Origin: Cheilinus undulatus
Taxonomy: Eukaryota > Chordata > Actinopteri > Labriformes > Labridae
DNA length: 64,000 nucleotides
Assembly (NCBI RefSeq): GCF_018320785.1
Contig: NC_054884.1
Coordinates: 19,159,667 to 19,223,666, forward strand
Direction: 5' to 3'
A program made the position numbers and the translations under genes. Of the stretch, positions 50,801 to 55,700 are shown piece after piece. Within the stretch, counting starts at the first letter, position 1; every line of letters starts with the position of its first letter. The notes beneath the pieces are model-generated. The model had not been told where the DNA came from. It worked only from the letters and a program-made list of their open reading frames with translations, and ran no database searches.

Positions 50801-52357
50801 AGACAGAAATTACCTGTATGCCCAAGTTTACTCAGCCCCTGGTTGACAGATCCGTAGTGGCTGGTTACAGCACTGCCATCAGCTGCGCCGTCAAGGGCTT
50901 CCCCAGGGTAAACATGCATGTAAAAGCAGACTGAGGAGCATGAATCATTGGAGGAGGCAGATAGTGCCCCTGGTTATAAATAAATCTAAGTCATATATAT
51001 GTTTCTATTATATTTCTATGTATGTTGTCATCAGCACAGCAGCATTGGCAGTGTATGAATATGGACAACACATCTCCATCTCTGTTTGTTGTACAAAAGT
51101 GAAGCCACATATACAGAAGAAAGCTGGCCAGGCAAACCACAGAACTGACACCACACTTATGCTTAAAACCTGCTTAACCTGTAAATGAGTCAAAAAGAAC
51201 ATCATAGCACACAGGGGGTTAACTGCCCCACTGATGGATCAAGTATCAACTCTGTGCAGTGGTATTGTTTGGGCTAAATTAAACAAGCCATCATGCTGTT
51301 ATCAGGGGCAAAACTGGCCTCTTTCTCTGCAGGTGCATTCAAAACAGAGCTTCTAATTCACAGTTGACTGTTCACCCCATTGCATCCAGTAGACTGGAAA
51401 AAAATCCCCATCTGCTGAGAGTTGATTGAGCCCTGCATGGATGTCGTGACCAAGCTTCCCAGTGATCAAGAAAACAATTTAATCTCTGCATGACTTAAAA
51501 ATAAATTGCAAATTAAGTCTGTCAATTTAGCATTTACATTACTAATATTATTATTAGGTGTGTAACCAGTTCAGGCTCTATTTAGCATATTTGTGGCAGA
51601 TACATGTTCATTTGTTACACGAGTGCCTAATCATTCAAGCATTGTGCAGACGGATTGGCCAGAACCTATGTCTGTCATCAGGCAAATCCATCTTACAAAC
51701 CACCAATTTACAACATCTATGCCAGGTCTGAAAATGGACTTGACCAATCAGCATCATTTGAGGAGAAACAAGGCAGCCAATAGTGATGGCTGCTGCAGGT
51801 TGAGCAATTAGGTCGGATTAGCTCAGTATGCGTTCTCTAAAGAAGTTTGAGATGGGGCAGATAGTGACACTTGATTTGATGTCTAAATCATTTGGCTTCA
51901 CTTCCAGGCAGATGTTGCTCTATTCATCTTATATGGCCAATGCATAGTAGTCAAATGTCCATCATCGTCAAGTTTGATTTCTCATACCATTTTCCGACTT
52001 TTCATAGCCAAAGATTATCTGGATGAAGAACAGGATGATCATCGGTGAGGATCCTAAATACTTGATGCAGAACAATCAAGGTGTGCTCACCCTGAACATT
52101 CGGAAGCCGAGCACCTTCGACGGCGGCAAATATTCCTGCATGGCCGTCAACGAGCTGGGCCAGGATGAGGTGGAGTGCCAGTTGAGTGTGAGAGGTAAGA
52201 TTTAGGATGTCATAACGATGCACAAAACTGAAATTTTCTGTGGTGATGTGAACAAAACACATTATGCCTATCAATAATGACCTGCCATTGTATTTTTTCC
52301 CACACTCATCATCCGTCCCGTTCTTCTACAGTTGCTGCTGAGCCTGAGAATAAGTGA
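2812..52357 (+). CDS. mybpc2: mybpc2, fast-type myosin-binding protein C (whole gene, ATG to stop)
   Basis: This encodes a thick-filament protein of the sarcomeric A-band C-zone that binds myosin, titin and actin and tunes cross-bridge cycling. Spliced from hand-placed exons it gives about 1,142 aa (two uncertain exons excluded); mammalian MYBPC2 is about the same length. Domain order is: P/A/E/K-rich N-tail (about 1-50), C1 Ig (59-162), M-motif (163-253), C2-C5 Ig (254-632), C6-C7 Fn3 (633-831), C8 Ig (832-926), C9 Fn3 (927-1026), C10 Ig (1027-1142). Diagnostic strings are [13 protein letters not shown] in the M-motif, [15 protein letters not shown] and VTGKWYK in C4, and [16 protein letters not shown]. 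The last two resemble MYBPC2 more than MYBPC1 or MYBPC3. No cardiac C0 and no cardiac C5 insertion are present. Whether this is the a or b teleost paralogue cannot be decided here. All assigned introns are GT-AG, and phases agree throughout except at the 15.5-kb exon. Confidence 0.96.
3521..4066. mobile_element. Internally deleted Tc1-like element, relative of the 30.2-31.8 kb copy
   Basis: It starts TACAGTGCTTAGCAAATTTA and ends in the inverse, TTGTTAAGCACTGTA, with TA at both ends. Stretches such as GACCATCCAGCATCATGAAG and CATAACATTCAACCACTAAA are shared with the longer element at 30.2-31.8 kb. The transposase middle is missing, so this is a non-autonomous derivative. Confidence 0.85.
4780..5160. 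mobile_element. MITE-like relic (AAAGTTGGGAC family)
   Basis: The left edge reads CAATAAAGTTGGGACGC. The interior has TGGCATCAAATTCAAAAATG and the right part CAATGACCAATGTTCG. This is typical of a very abundant fish DNA element. It is diverged, so the edges are approximate. It may be related to the 37.5-38.5 kb relic. Confidence 0.5.
7115..8097. mobile_element. TTAA-flanked MITE (piggyBac-type signature)
   Basis: TTAA at 7,115-7,118 is followed by AGACCCTGTGAAGTG. The right end reads ACTTCACAGGGTTT followed by TTAA at 8,094-8,097. That gives about 15-bp terminal inverted repeats bounded by TTAA duplications, the hallmark of piggyBac-class insertions. The 975-bp interior has no transposase ORF. 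Confidence 0.8.
8185..8662. repeat. Degenerate minisatellite, about 54-bp unit, about nine copies
   Basis: The motif ATATGCCACTTATTCTACAT, then CACTTTACTCCTTAATAT and a short AT linker, recurs about every 50-57 bp with substitutions and small indels. Confidence 0.8.
10770..11960. repeat. Probable dispersed repeat sequence
   Basis: The string GCCAACCTCTAGTGGCCATT at about 11,908 followed by AGGAACTGCA has a diverged relative at 32,145-32,180 (CGGCCTCCAGTGGACATTCT). It looks like the end of a common fish repeat. The 10,781-10,981 ORF within it is not a recognised protein. Boundaries are uncertain. Confidence 0.35.
12104..12121 (+). CDS. mybpc2: mybpc2 exon 2 (18 nt)
   Basis: Phase 1 in and out. 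Encodes AKPGGE between TTTCTCAG and GTAAGT. One of a run of tiny symmetric exons building the N-tail. Confidence 0.8.
12631..12654 (+). CDS. mybpc2: mybpc2 exon 3 (24 nt)
   Basis: Phase 1 in and out. Encodes APAEPTEE between TTTTAG and GTGAGA. Low-complexity A/P/E composition as expected for the N-tail. Confidence 0.8.
13516..13539 (+). CDS. mybpc2: mybpc2 exon 4 (24 nt)
   Basis: Phase 1 in and out. Encodes AKPQPEQD after a T-rich tract and CACAG. The donor GTAGGC is less than ideal, so the exon may be optional. Confidence 0.75.
13683..13703 (+). CDS. mybpc2: mybpc2 exon 5 (21 nt)
   Basis: Phase 1 in and out. Encodes DAPPADG between TTTCTTAG and GTAAGA. Confidence 0.8.
14850..15220. mobile_element. 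Ubiquitous teleost interspersed repeat ending in (GGAT)n
   Basis: Contains GTTGCTTCACAGCAAGAAGG, GTGCATGCGTGGGTTCTC, GGTGACCCTAAATTGGCC, ATGACAGCTGGGATAGGCTC and a tail ATGGATGGATGGATG. I recognise these as a very abundant fish SINE/MITE-like repeat. ORFs across it are artefacts. Confidence 0.8.
15510..15568 (+). CDS. mybpc2: mybpc2 candidate exon 6, lysine-rich, frame problem
   Basis: A strong acceptor (TTGTTTCAG) opens a phase-1 exon reading [20 protein letters not shown] up to AAG|GTTTGT. Its length is 59 nt, not a multiple of three, so inclusion would shift every downstream exon. The end is a run of nine A. One base lost from this run, in the assembly or in this allele, would explain it. 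Otherwise the exon is skipped or dead. Basic content contrasts with its acidic neighbours. Confidence 0.5.
15602..15631 (+). CDS. mybpc2: mybpc2 candidate alternative exon 7 (30 nt, GC donor)
   Basis: After CCCAG the phase-1 reading is [10 protein letters not shown], ending AAAG|GCATGT, which would be a GC-type donor. It lies only 33 nt after the end of candidate exon 6, too close for a normal intron. The two would be alternatives, or one longer exon. Support is limited to reading frame and splice-like edges. Confidence 0.35.
16017..16040 (+). CDS. mybpc2: mybpc2 exon 8 (24 nt)
   Basis: Phase 1 in and out. Encodes AESEVDGD between CTGCAG and GTAAGA. Acidic N-tail segment. Confidence 0.8.
18077..18356. 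repeat. Direct repeat copy 1
   Basis: ATTCTGTTATCATGAGGGGG through CACATTTAAATGGTGGTCAT to AAGAAGCTTAA matches 20,351-20,664 in the same orientation. Divergence is moderate, and intact blocks of 15-20 nt are shared. Confidence 0.8.
18357..20349. mobile_element. DNA-transposon-like element with inverted ends and TAA flanks
   Basis: The left end GGCCCCATCCACATGGAGAC and the right end GTCCCCATGTGGAAAAGGTC are imperfect inverted repeats. TAA borders both sides, which fits PIF/Harbinger-type target use. The interior is about 2 kb with short broken ORFs. It lies exactly between two copies of another direct repeat. Confidence 0.6.
20351..20664. repeat. Direct repeat copy 2
   Basis: AATTCTGTTATCATGATGGG through CACATTTAAATGGTGGTCGT corresponds to the 18,077-18,356 copy. 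Confidence 0.8.
20862..21529 (-). repeat. Two neighbouring copies of a dispersed fish repeat
   Basis: CATTAGCCCTATCTCCCAA with GATCCAGACGGTGAT appears near 20,890 (partial) and near 21,305 (complete to 21,529). The full copy continues through ATAACTTTTTGAGTTATGTT and an AAAC microsatellite to CCTCCTTGGCGGAGGT. A third copy lies inverted at 29,878-30,153. Confidence 0.8.
23631..23648 (+). CDS. mybpc2: mybpc2 exon 9 (18 nt)
   Basis: Phase 1 in and out. Encodes AKENAE between TTCCCAG and GTAAGG. Last mini-exon before the C1-domain exons. Confidence 0.8.
24600..26763. mobile_element. GCTA-rich inverted-repeat element, copy A, split by a Tc1-like insertion
   Basis: The interior is dense in GCTAACGTTAGCTA-like words and TTAGGG-like words. 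The right end reads GCGTCTGAGATCTGTAGTCT, as in the copies at 48.5 and 57.1 kb. The left terminal repeat is not recognisable. A Tc1-like relic occupies 24,921-26,348. Confidence 0.7.
24921..26348 (+). pseudogene. Tc1-like transposon relic with broken transposase
   Basis: The left end is TACAGTGCATCCAGAAAGTA; the right end is the inverse, GTGAAGCACTGTA, flanked by TA. The transposase runs on + but is interrupted. Recognisable pieces are [20 protein letters not shown] (about 25,343) and [14 protein letters not shown] (about 25,910, second catalytic Asp). The C-terminal DxNPIE block is not readable. The outer about 20 bp of the right terminal repeat are missing. Certainly inactive. Confidence 0.85.
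27526..27594 (+). CDS. mybpc2: mybpc2 exon 10 (start of C1)
   Basis: Phase 1 in and out. Contains [19 protein letters not shown], the conserved lead-in to the C1 immunoglobulin domain. Confidence 0.93.
27705..27853 (+). CDS. mybpc2: mybpc2 exon 11 (C1 Ig, first half)
   Basis: Phase 1 in, 0 out. Contains [18 protein letters not shown] and [18 protein letters not shown], the core Trp strand of C1. Confidence 0.97.
28119..28717. mobile_element. TAA-flanked MITE
   Basis: TAA (28,116-28,118) precedes GGCATTCTCACC. The right end GGTGTGAAAACGACC is followed by TAA (28,718-28,720). The ends are imperfect inverted repeats. The interior repeats the words AAACTCTGGTGC and GAACCAAAC. No ORF of interest; PIF/Harbinger-like by target site. 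Confidence 0.6.
28850..29110. repeat. Dispersed repeat, inverted relative at 54.95-55.2 kb
   Basis: ATCTTCTCTGCCAAG, TTCTTTGCTCTTATTTTAAT and CTACATCCAAGCTAATCGCT match the reverse complement of sequence near 55,040-55,195. Confidence 0.7.
29878..30153 (+). repeat. Dispersed fish repeat, third copy
   Basis: Begins TACCTCCGCCAAGGAGGTTA, then a GTTT microsatellite, then ATAACTCAAAAAGTTATGGA, and ends near CTCCGAGTGCTTTTCTAG. It is inverted relative to the copies at 20.9-21.5 kb. Confidence 0.8.
30154..31788 (-). pseudogene. Tc1/mariner-like transposon relic with DD38E-type transposase
   Basis: Terminal repeats are TAGCACTCTAACAAATTTAT on the left and GTTAAGCACTGTA on the right. The transposase reads on the minus strand in three separate frames, so it is inactive: 31,171-31,362 (helix-turn-helix start, [11 protein letters not shown]), 30,770-31,093 (VLWTDESKF, first Asp) and 30,260-30,736 ([12 protein letters not shown], then [10 protein letters not shown]). 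Between the second Asp (QQD) and the Glu (NPIE) there are 38 residues. Standard Tc1 has 34; the DD38E animal group called Intruder has 38. The shorter copy at 3.5 kb shares its ends. Confidence 0.88.
32548..32665 (+). CDS. mybpc2: mybpc2 exon 12 (C1 Ig, second half)
   Basis: Phase 0 in, 1 out. Contains [20 protein letters not shown] and [14 protein letters not shown], with the Ig Tyr-x-Cys. Confidence 0.97.
32769..32817 (+). CDS. mybpc2: mybpc2 exon 13 (M-motif)
   Basis: Phase 1 in, 2 out. [15 protein letters not shown] opens the MyBP-C motif linker between C1 and C2. Confidence 0.95.
33001..33060 (+). CDS. mybpc2: mybpc2 exon 14 (M-motif)
   Basis: Phase 2 in and out. [19 protein letters not shown]; the LDFSxLLK segment is conserved in the family. 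Confidence 0.96.
33153..33316 (+). CDS. mybpc2: mybpc2 exon 15 (M-motif helical bundle)
   Basis: Phase 2 in, 1 out. Contains [20 protein letters not shown] followed by [15 protein letters not shown], the most conserved part of the M-motif, which binds myosin S2 and actin in family members. Confidence 0.98.
33497..33629 (+). CDS. mybpc2: mybpc2 exon 16 (C2 Ig, first half)
   Basis: Phase 1 in, 2 out. Contains [20 protein letters not shown] and [15 protein letters not shown]. Confidence 0.97.
33630..36468 (+). other. mybpc2: mybpc2 intron 16 (about 2.8 kb)
   Basis: AT-rich, with no recognised repeat family or ORF of interest. A15 near 35,480 and T-rich microsatellite near 36,355. Confidence 0.7.
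36469..36593 (+). CDS. mybpc2: mybpc2 exon 17 (C2 Ig, second half)
   Basis: Phase 2 in, 1 out. Contains [18 protein letters not shown] and [12 protein letters not shown]. Confidence 0.97.
36700..36805 (+). CDS. mybpc2: mybpc2 exon 18 (C3 Ig, first half)
   Basis: Phase 1 in, 2 out. Contains [20 protein letters not shown] and EEGAHVMW. Confidence 0.96.
36806..38531 (+). other. mybpc2: mybpc2 intron 18 (about 1.7 kb)
   Basis: The right half (about 37,560-38,450) is a transposon relic, listed separately. The left half shows nothing recognisable. Confidence 0.7.
37560..38450 (-). mobile_element. Degraded DNA-transposon relic
   Basis: Strings such as GACCACAGAACAGTTTTCCA, GGCCCAGAGAAGATGAGA, CGGCCTTGTCTCTCAGGCAC and TCTTCTGATGATATTATG match a very common fish transposon sequence as I remember it. 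It is interrupted by an AAAC microsatellite and a poly-A run near 37,900. The minus-strand ORFs at 37,832-38,284 are fragments of it. Confidence 0.6.
38532..38698 (+). CDS. mybpc2: mybpc2 exon 19 (C3 Ig, second half)
   Basis: Phase 2 in, 1 out. Contains [20 protein letters not shown] and [18 protein letters not shown]. The segment after the core Trp reads YFEDIEL rather than the usual M/F-K-x-G. Confidence 0.96.
38968..39133 (+). CDS. mybpc2: mybpc2 exon 20 (C4 Ig, first half)
   Basis: Phase 1 in, 2 out. Contains [20 protein letters not shown] and [13 protein letters not shown]. These favour MYBPC2 over MYBPC1/3. Confidence 0.98.
39277..39383 (+). CDS. mybpc2: mybpc2 exon 21 (C4 Ig, second half)
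   Basis: Phase 2 in, 1 out. Contains [20 protein letters not shown] and [15 protein letters not shown]. Confidence 0.98.
39483..39512 (+). CDS. mybpc2: mybpc2 exon 22 (C4-C5 linker, 30 nt)
   Basis: Phase 1 in and out. [10 protein letters not shown]; the same linker is present in MYBPC2 and MYBPC3. Confidence 0.96.
39624..39766 (+). CDS. mybpc2: mybpc2 exon 23 (C5 Ig, first half)
   Basis: Phase 1 in, 0 out. Contains [20 protein letters not shown] and [20 protein letters not shown]. It joins directly to exon 24 with no cardiac-type C5 insertion. Confidence 0.97.
39767..41733 (+). other. mybpc2: mybpc2 intron 23 (about 2.0 kb)
   Basis: Positions about 40,780-40,930 carry GTACTCAAGTAAAAGTAC-type words, a dispersed fish repeat also seen at 54.4-54.9 kb. 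The 40,700-41,011 ORF crosses it and is not a gene. The rest is unassigned. Confidence 0.65.
41734..41893 (+). CDS. mybpc2: mybpc2 exon 24 (C5 Ig, second half)
   Basis: Phase 0 in, 1 out. Contains [20 protein letters not shown] and [18 protein letters not shown]. Confidence 0.97.
41894..43122 (+). other. mybpc2: mybpc2 intron 24, with a T-rich low-complexity tract
   Basis: From 42,095 a T10 run meets a G19 run (42,105-42,123). About 0.9 kb of almost pure T/C/A follows to 43,020. Hydrophobic ORFs in this stretch (42,184-42,601) are compositional artefacts. Confidence 0.9.
43123..43227 (+). CDS. mybpc2: mybpc2 exon 25 (C6 Fn3, first half)
   Basis: Phase 1 in and out. Contains [20 protein letters not shown] and [15 protein letters not shown]. 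Confidence 0.97.
43309..43497 (+). CDS. mybpc2: mybpc2 exon 26 (C6 Fn3, second half)
   Basis: Phase 1 in and out. Contains [20 protein letters not shown] and [20 protein letters not shown]. Confidence 0.97.
43604..43738 (+). CDS. mybpc2: mybpc2 exon 27 (C7 Fn3, first half)
   Basis: Phase 1 in and out. Contains [20 protein letters not shown] and [17 protein letters not shown]. Confidence 0.97.
44005..44172 (+). CDS. mybpc2: mybpc2 exon 28 (C7 Fn3, second half)
   Basis: Phase 1 in and out. Contains [20 protein letters not shown] and QPVTIREIM. Confidence 0.97.
44600..45690. repeat. mybpc2: Degenerate T/G-rich tandem repeat in intron 28
   Basis: The words CATGGAAATTTCAGG, GGGAATTTG and TTTTCATAGAAATTTGG recur at irregular 35-50 bp spacing over about 1.1 kb, with poly-T runs between. 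No coding potential. Confidence 0.75.
45902..45990 (+). CDS. mybpc2: mybpc2 exon 29 (C8 Ig, first part)
   Basis: Phase 1 in, 0 out. Contains [20 protein letters not shown] and KINLVIPFQ. Confidence 0.97.
45991..46788 (+). other. mybpc2: mybpc2 intron 29
   Basis: About 0.8 kb, AT-rich. I see no recognised element. Confidence 0.7.
46789..46984 (+). CDS. mybpc2: mybpc2 exon 30 (C8 Ig, rest)
   Basis: Phase 0 in, 1 out. Contains [40 protein letters not shown] and [15 protein letters not shown]. Confidence 0.98.
47193..47801. mobile_element. hAT-like non-autonomous relic
   Basis: The left end reads AAGGGTGTCCAAACTTCTTT. The right end, GCCATAGTTTGGCCAGCCCT, is its diverged inverse, and GGGCCGC and GGGCCAC words lie inside both ends. 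Flanks CTTTAGGG and GTTTAAGG could be a decayed 8-bp target duplication, the size hAT elements make. Confidence 0.65.
48541..49397. mobile_element. GCTA-rich inverted-repeat element, copy B
   Basis: The left end contains CTCTTGCAGACTATTACTGT and the right end GGGGGCATCTGAGATCTATG. The interior is rich in GCTAA and TAGCT words. The same architecture is seen at 57.1-57.9 kb. Confidence 0.75.
50217..50356 (+). CDS. mybpc2: mybpc2 exon 31 (C9 Fn3, first half)
   Basis: Phase 1 in, 0 out. Contains [20 protein letters not shown] and [17 protein letters not shown]. Confidence 0.98.
50489..50648 (+). CDS. mybpc2: mybpc2 exon 32 (C9 Fn3, second half)
   Basis: Phase 0 in, 1 out. Contains [20 protein letters not shown] and [20 protein letters not shown]. 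Confidence 0.98.
50771..50907 (+). CDS. mybpc2: mybpc2 exon 33 (C10 Ig, first half)
   Basis: Phase 1 in, 0 out. Contains [21 protein letters not shown]10 anchors family members to the myosin rod. Confidence 0.97.
50908..52007 (+). other. mybpc2: mybpc2 intron 33 (about 1.1 kb)
   Basis: No recognised repeat or gene. The short ORFs here (50,940-51,188, 51,593-51,811) show no family signature. Confidence 0.65.
52008..52194 (+). CDS. mybpc2: mybpc2 exon 34 (C10 Ig, second half)
   Basis: Phase 0 in, 1 out. Contains [20 protein letters not shown] and [20 protein letters not shown]. Confidence 0.98.
52332..52357 (+). CDS. mybpc2: mybpc2 exon 35 (stop codon)
   Basis: Phase 1 in. Encodes VAAEPENK then TGA, after the acceptor TTCTTCTACAG. 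The short C-terminal tail after C10 fits the family. Confidence 0.93.
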
Positions 52358-52437
52358 GAAACCGAACAGCAAAGAATGTGAAATGAACCAAACAGTGAAT
52401 GTCAGACTGTGATGCACACACTGTAATGAGTGAATCC

Positions 52438-52443
52438 AATAAA
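52438..52443 (+). terminator. mybpc2: mybpc2 poly(A) signal
   Basis: AATAAA lies 80 nt after the stop, followed by a TGCTTGCT region. This gives a 3' UTR of roughly 100 nt ending near 52,460. Confidence 0.85.
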
Positions 52444-52481
52444 AGTTACTCTTGCTTGCTAAAGGAAACTTTTTGTCACAT

Positions 52482-52487
52482 TTTATT
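52482..52487 (-). terminator. acp4: Probable poly(A) signal of the acid phosphatase gene
   Basis: TTTATT on + is AATAAA on the minus strand, about 150 nt after that gene's stop. Cleavage near 52,465 would bring the two convergent transcripts within a few bases or into overlap. Confidence 0.7.
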
Positions 52488-52636
52488 TCAAAATATTTTA
52501 ATGTTTTCATGTACATGTTGTTTCTTATTTTGAGCTCACAAACACCTCCTCACCAAATCAGAAACAAAATATAAAAATACAAGGCACATTACTGTTATTT
52601 GAGGTCCCTCTCTGTACTTGGGCACATGTATCAGCT

Positions 52637-52746
52637 CTACACCTCCCTGGAGTAGTGTGCTCTCCTCCTTCTGATCGCTACTCCTATGCTGAACAACAGC
52701 GCCACTGCCAGGAGACCCACAGCCACTGCCAGGGCTGTTACAACAC
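52637..52746 (-). CDS. acp4: acp4-like last coding exon (membrane helix, stop)
   Basis: [18 protein letters not shown] and SIGVAI form a single membrane helix. [11 protein letters not shown] and TAG (52,637-52,639) follow as a short basic cytosolic tail. The acceptor reads CCCGCAG on the minus strand. Confidence 0.92.
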
Positions 52747-55700
52747 CTGCGGGGGGACAACAATCCTGTTTAGGTACATGTGAGTGTGGAACATTTGGTC
52801 CATTTCCAAAAGCTATGCTATTTTTAAATCAGACAGTCTGTGCAGAGAATCCACACACACTCCCTGAAAGTGAACACAGGGATAAACACAGAGAAGTGAC
52901 ACCACAATTACACACAAATATGTGTTAACATAGACCCTAAACAGAGACAGTTTTCACCTGCACCCGACCATCTTGTCCTGAATCCGCACTCAGCCTCCCA
53001 GTCATCTGCCATCACGTCCCGTACCCGCTCATTGAACAGCGACAGAGGACAGGGGTTTAACCCGTTGCATCCTGGGATTGGGTTTGGGTAAGGTTCCCGC
53101 CAGGACTCATTACGATAGTGAAGCTCAAGGGAATAGGAGCTGTGGATTTATGAACAAAATAAGAGGTTCTAACAAGTGTTCTGTAAATGGATTTGAAGAC
53201 TATTTTAAGGAAATTGCAGACATGAAAGAATTAAGAAAAATACAATATAAACATAGTTCAAATCAAAGTTGTGGTTTTAAACAACTCTATACGTGCCATA
53301 GACTGTATAAAAAGAGTGAAGACATGACAGATCTCCAGGAGTGAAGCCAAAACATCTGGAGCTCCCCCTACTGACTGGCTGCAGAATCAAGTGCAGATGA
53401 TGTCACACCACAGTGGAGAATTCTAGGTGGGGGGCAGGAAGTGATTTCTGCATAGAGAAGCACTGTCAAAATGCAAAGGTATATTCCTGTGACAACTGTC
53501 CAAATGGTGACCAAAAGCAGAAAATCTTCTTCAGATACTTTTGTTCACAGTAGCCACACATTAAGGCAAAAACGTTTACAAGCTCACAGAGACACAGTGC
53601 TACCATAGATTAAAATACCTCCATTAGGAGCCTAAGAGCTCTTGTATATGGTCCATTTCCACAAAGTGGTCCAGATTGGTTTAGTACAGTTTGCCATTTA
53701 GCACATTAAACCCAGCAAATGCCTGCCCAGCCTCACTCTGTGATGGGAAAAACGTCTCTCTGTACAGATATGATCAAGTCAAAAATGCCAGTTTATTGGC
53801 TCCTAAATGGCTCTTCATTTGGGACCATTTTGACTTTTTAAATGTGCAATAAACAGCCACAAAAATGGAAGAAATGAAACTGGCACTAAAATGTGAGCAA
53901 GTTCCTGTCATCTGCATAAAAGAGCAAGCTAGTTCACAAATAACTCATCACTTCATAAAATGTACTTGATAAGTACGAATTAGTGTTTCCATTAAAAGCA
54001 TATTTTTGACAAACAAGAAAGAAAAACTTTTTAAGGGTGCAGCTGGCCTCTTAGCTCTGTACAAGACTCCTCAAGAGTCCTCAGGGAAAAAACACTTTTG
54101 TGCAAAGTGAAGGGATCATACTCCAAAGTAGGATTTTTCTGATGACAATTGCAGCAGGCAGGAATGTACTTACTTTCTTCTGTTCCCATTCATTCCTAAC
54201 CCATGTTCCTCACTTCCTGCCCCCATCTGACATTTGTGCATCATAGGGATCACGTGACAGCAAACAACTTACAGACCTCTGAGTTAACAGATCAAACCTG
54301 TCAAACTATAAATTCAACATTAAATAACTATTCAATAATAAGTTGTGTTCCAAATTACATTCTCTTACTAAACACTTAATATTCTGGGTGCATAAATGCA
54401 AAAAGTGCAAAAAGTAAAAGTAAAATTTACTTGAGTAGGAGTAAAAGTACTGGTCTATAAATCTACTCAAGTAAAAGTAAAAAGTAAGACATTTAGAATT
54501 TACTCGTAGAATTTATGTAGCTGCCAAGGGGCTTTCAAAGTGAAATATGACCTGTCCTTAATGTGCAATGACAATAAGAAAATATGGACTTCCAACCAGA
54601 TTGTTCATTATAAGGTGTGATCTAACCTAAAGTGGAAATACGGGAAGAAATATGGAATCATTCTCTTGCTATGTGCATGTACTGGCCATTATGTGTTGTG
54701 AATGCCAAACAACTGGTCGTTTTTATGTTGTTGGCAGAAAGCTTGGACCTCCTTGTTGTGGCTTTCAGTGTTTATTTTTTACTCAGTACTTGATGCTTTT
54801 TGAAATGTAATAAAGTACAGTACTTAACTCCAAATATACTGAAGTAAAAGTAGGGATTTTAAAAACTACTCACTGATTTGAGTAAATGTAATTAGTTACT
54901 TTCCACTCCTGGAAATGGACCATCAAAAAAAGATCAGCAAACAGCACTGAAAGCTTTTCATGATGTTTTTGCTCTTTTGTGACTTGCTGTGGTAAGACTT
55001 TGTGATCATTACGCATGGGGTATAGTTGTACTGTAAGAAAGTGCATAGGCTACAATGGTTTCTGCTATGGTAGCAATTAGCTTGAATGTAGTTGTAGAAA
55101 AGCAGCAATTTGATCAGACCTCAACCACATTTCTTTATTAAAACAAGAGCAAAGAGCTACACTGAAAGTTGCTCTTAGCAGAGAAGATATTTTTTGCACG
55201 TCTCCGGATAGGCTCTGGCATAAATTTTAGCCAGAAGACATGCTTTTCTGTTCAAACACAACAGTAGCACTAGCCTGTATAGCTCAGGTTAGCATGGGAG
55301 CTGTGCATGTCTGGCACCTCAAATCCTGTTTCCCTGATTGGCCCATTACTAATGTGACAGAATGTTCTTCCAATCACCTTCTGAGATTTTTTTTTTTGTA
55401 AGTCCTCCACATTAGTGACCTAGTGGGTCTGTAAAGATTTCATACTGTTAGCATCCGCTAGCCGACTAACATGGTATTAGCAACAGCATCACGTTTTAAT
55501 CAGGCATTAACTAGTGGTGTGCATTTGGCAAATGTATGAAATATTGTTGTCTTCACTGCAGAGCATCCTTCTTTATCAGATGTCTGGTCAGATTCTTCAC
55601 ATGTTGTCATAAAAATAATAAATTTGATATTTTTCTTTTTTGGCCTTTTTTGCCTTTATTAGATAGGACAGTGGATTGAGTTGGAAACAGGGAGAGACAT

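Noticed and set aside
53078..53344. 88-codon + strand ORF
   Set aside because: It is antisense to the phosphatase exon at 52,958-53,139 and then runs into intron repeats.
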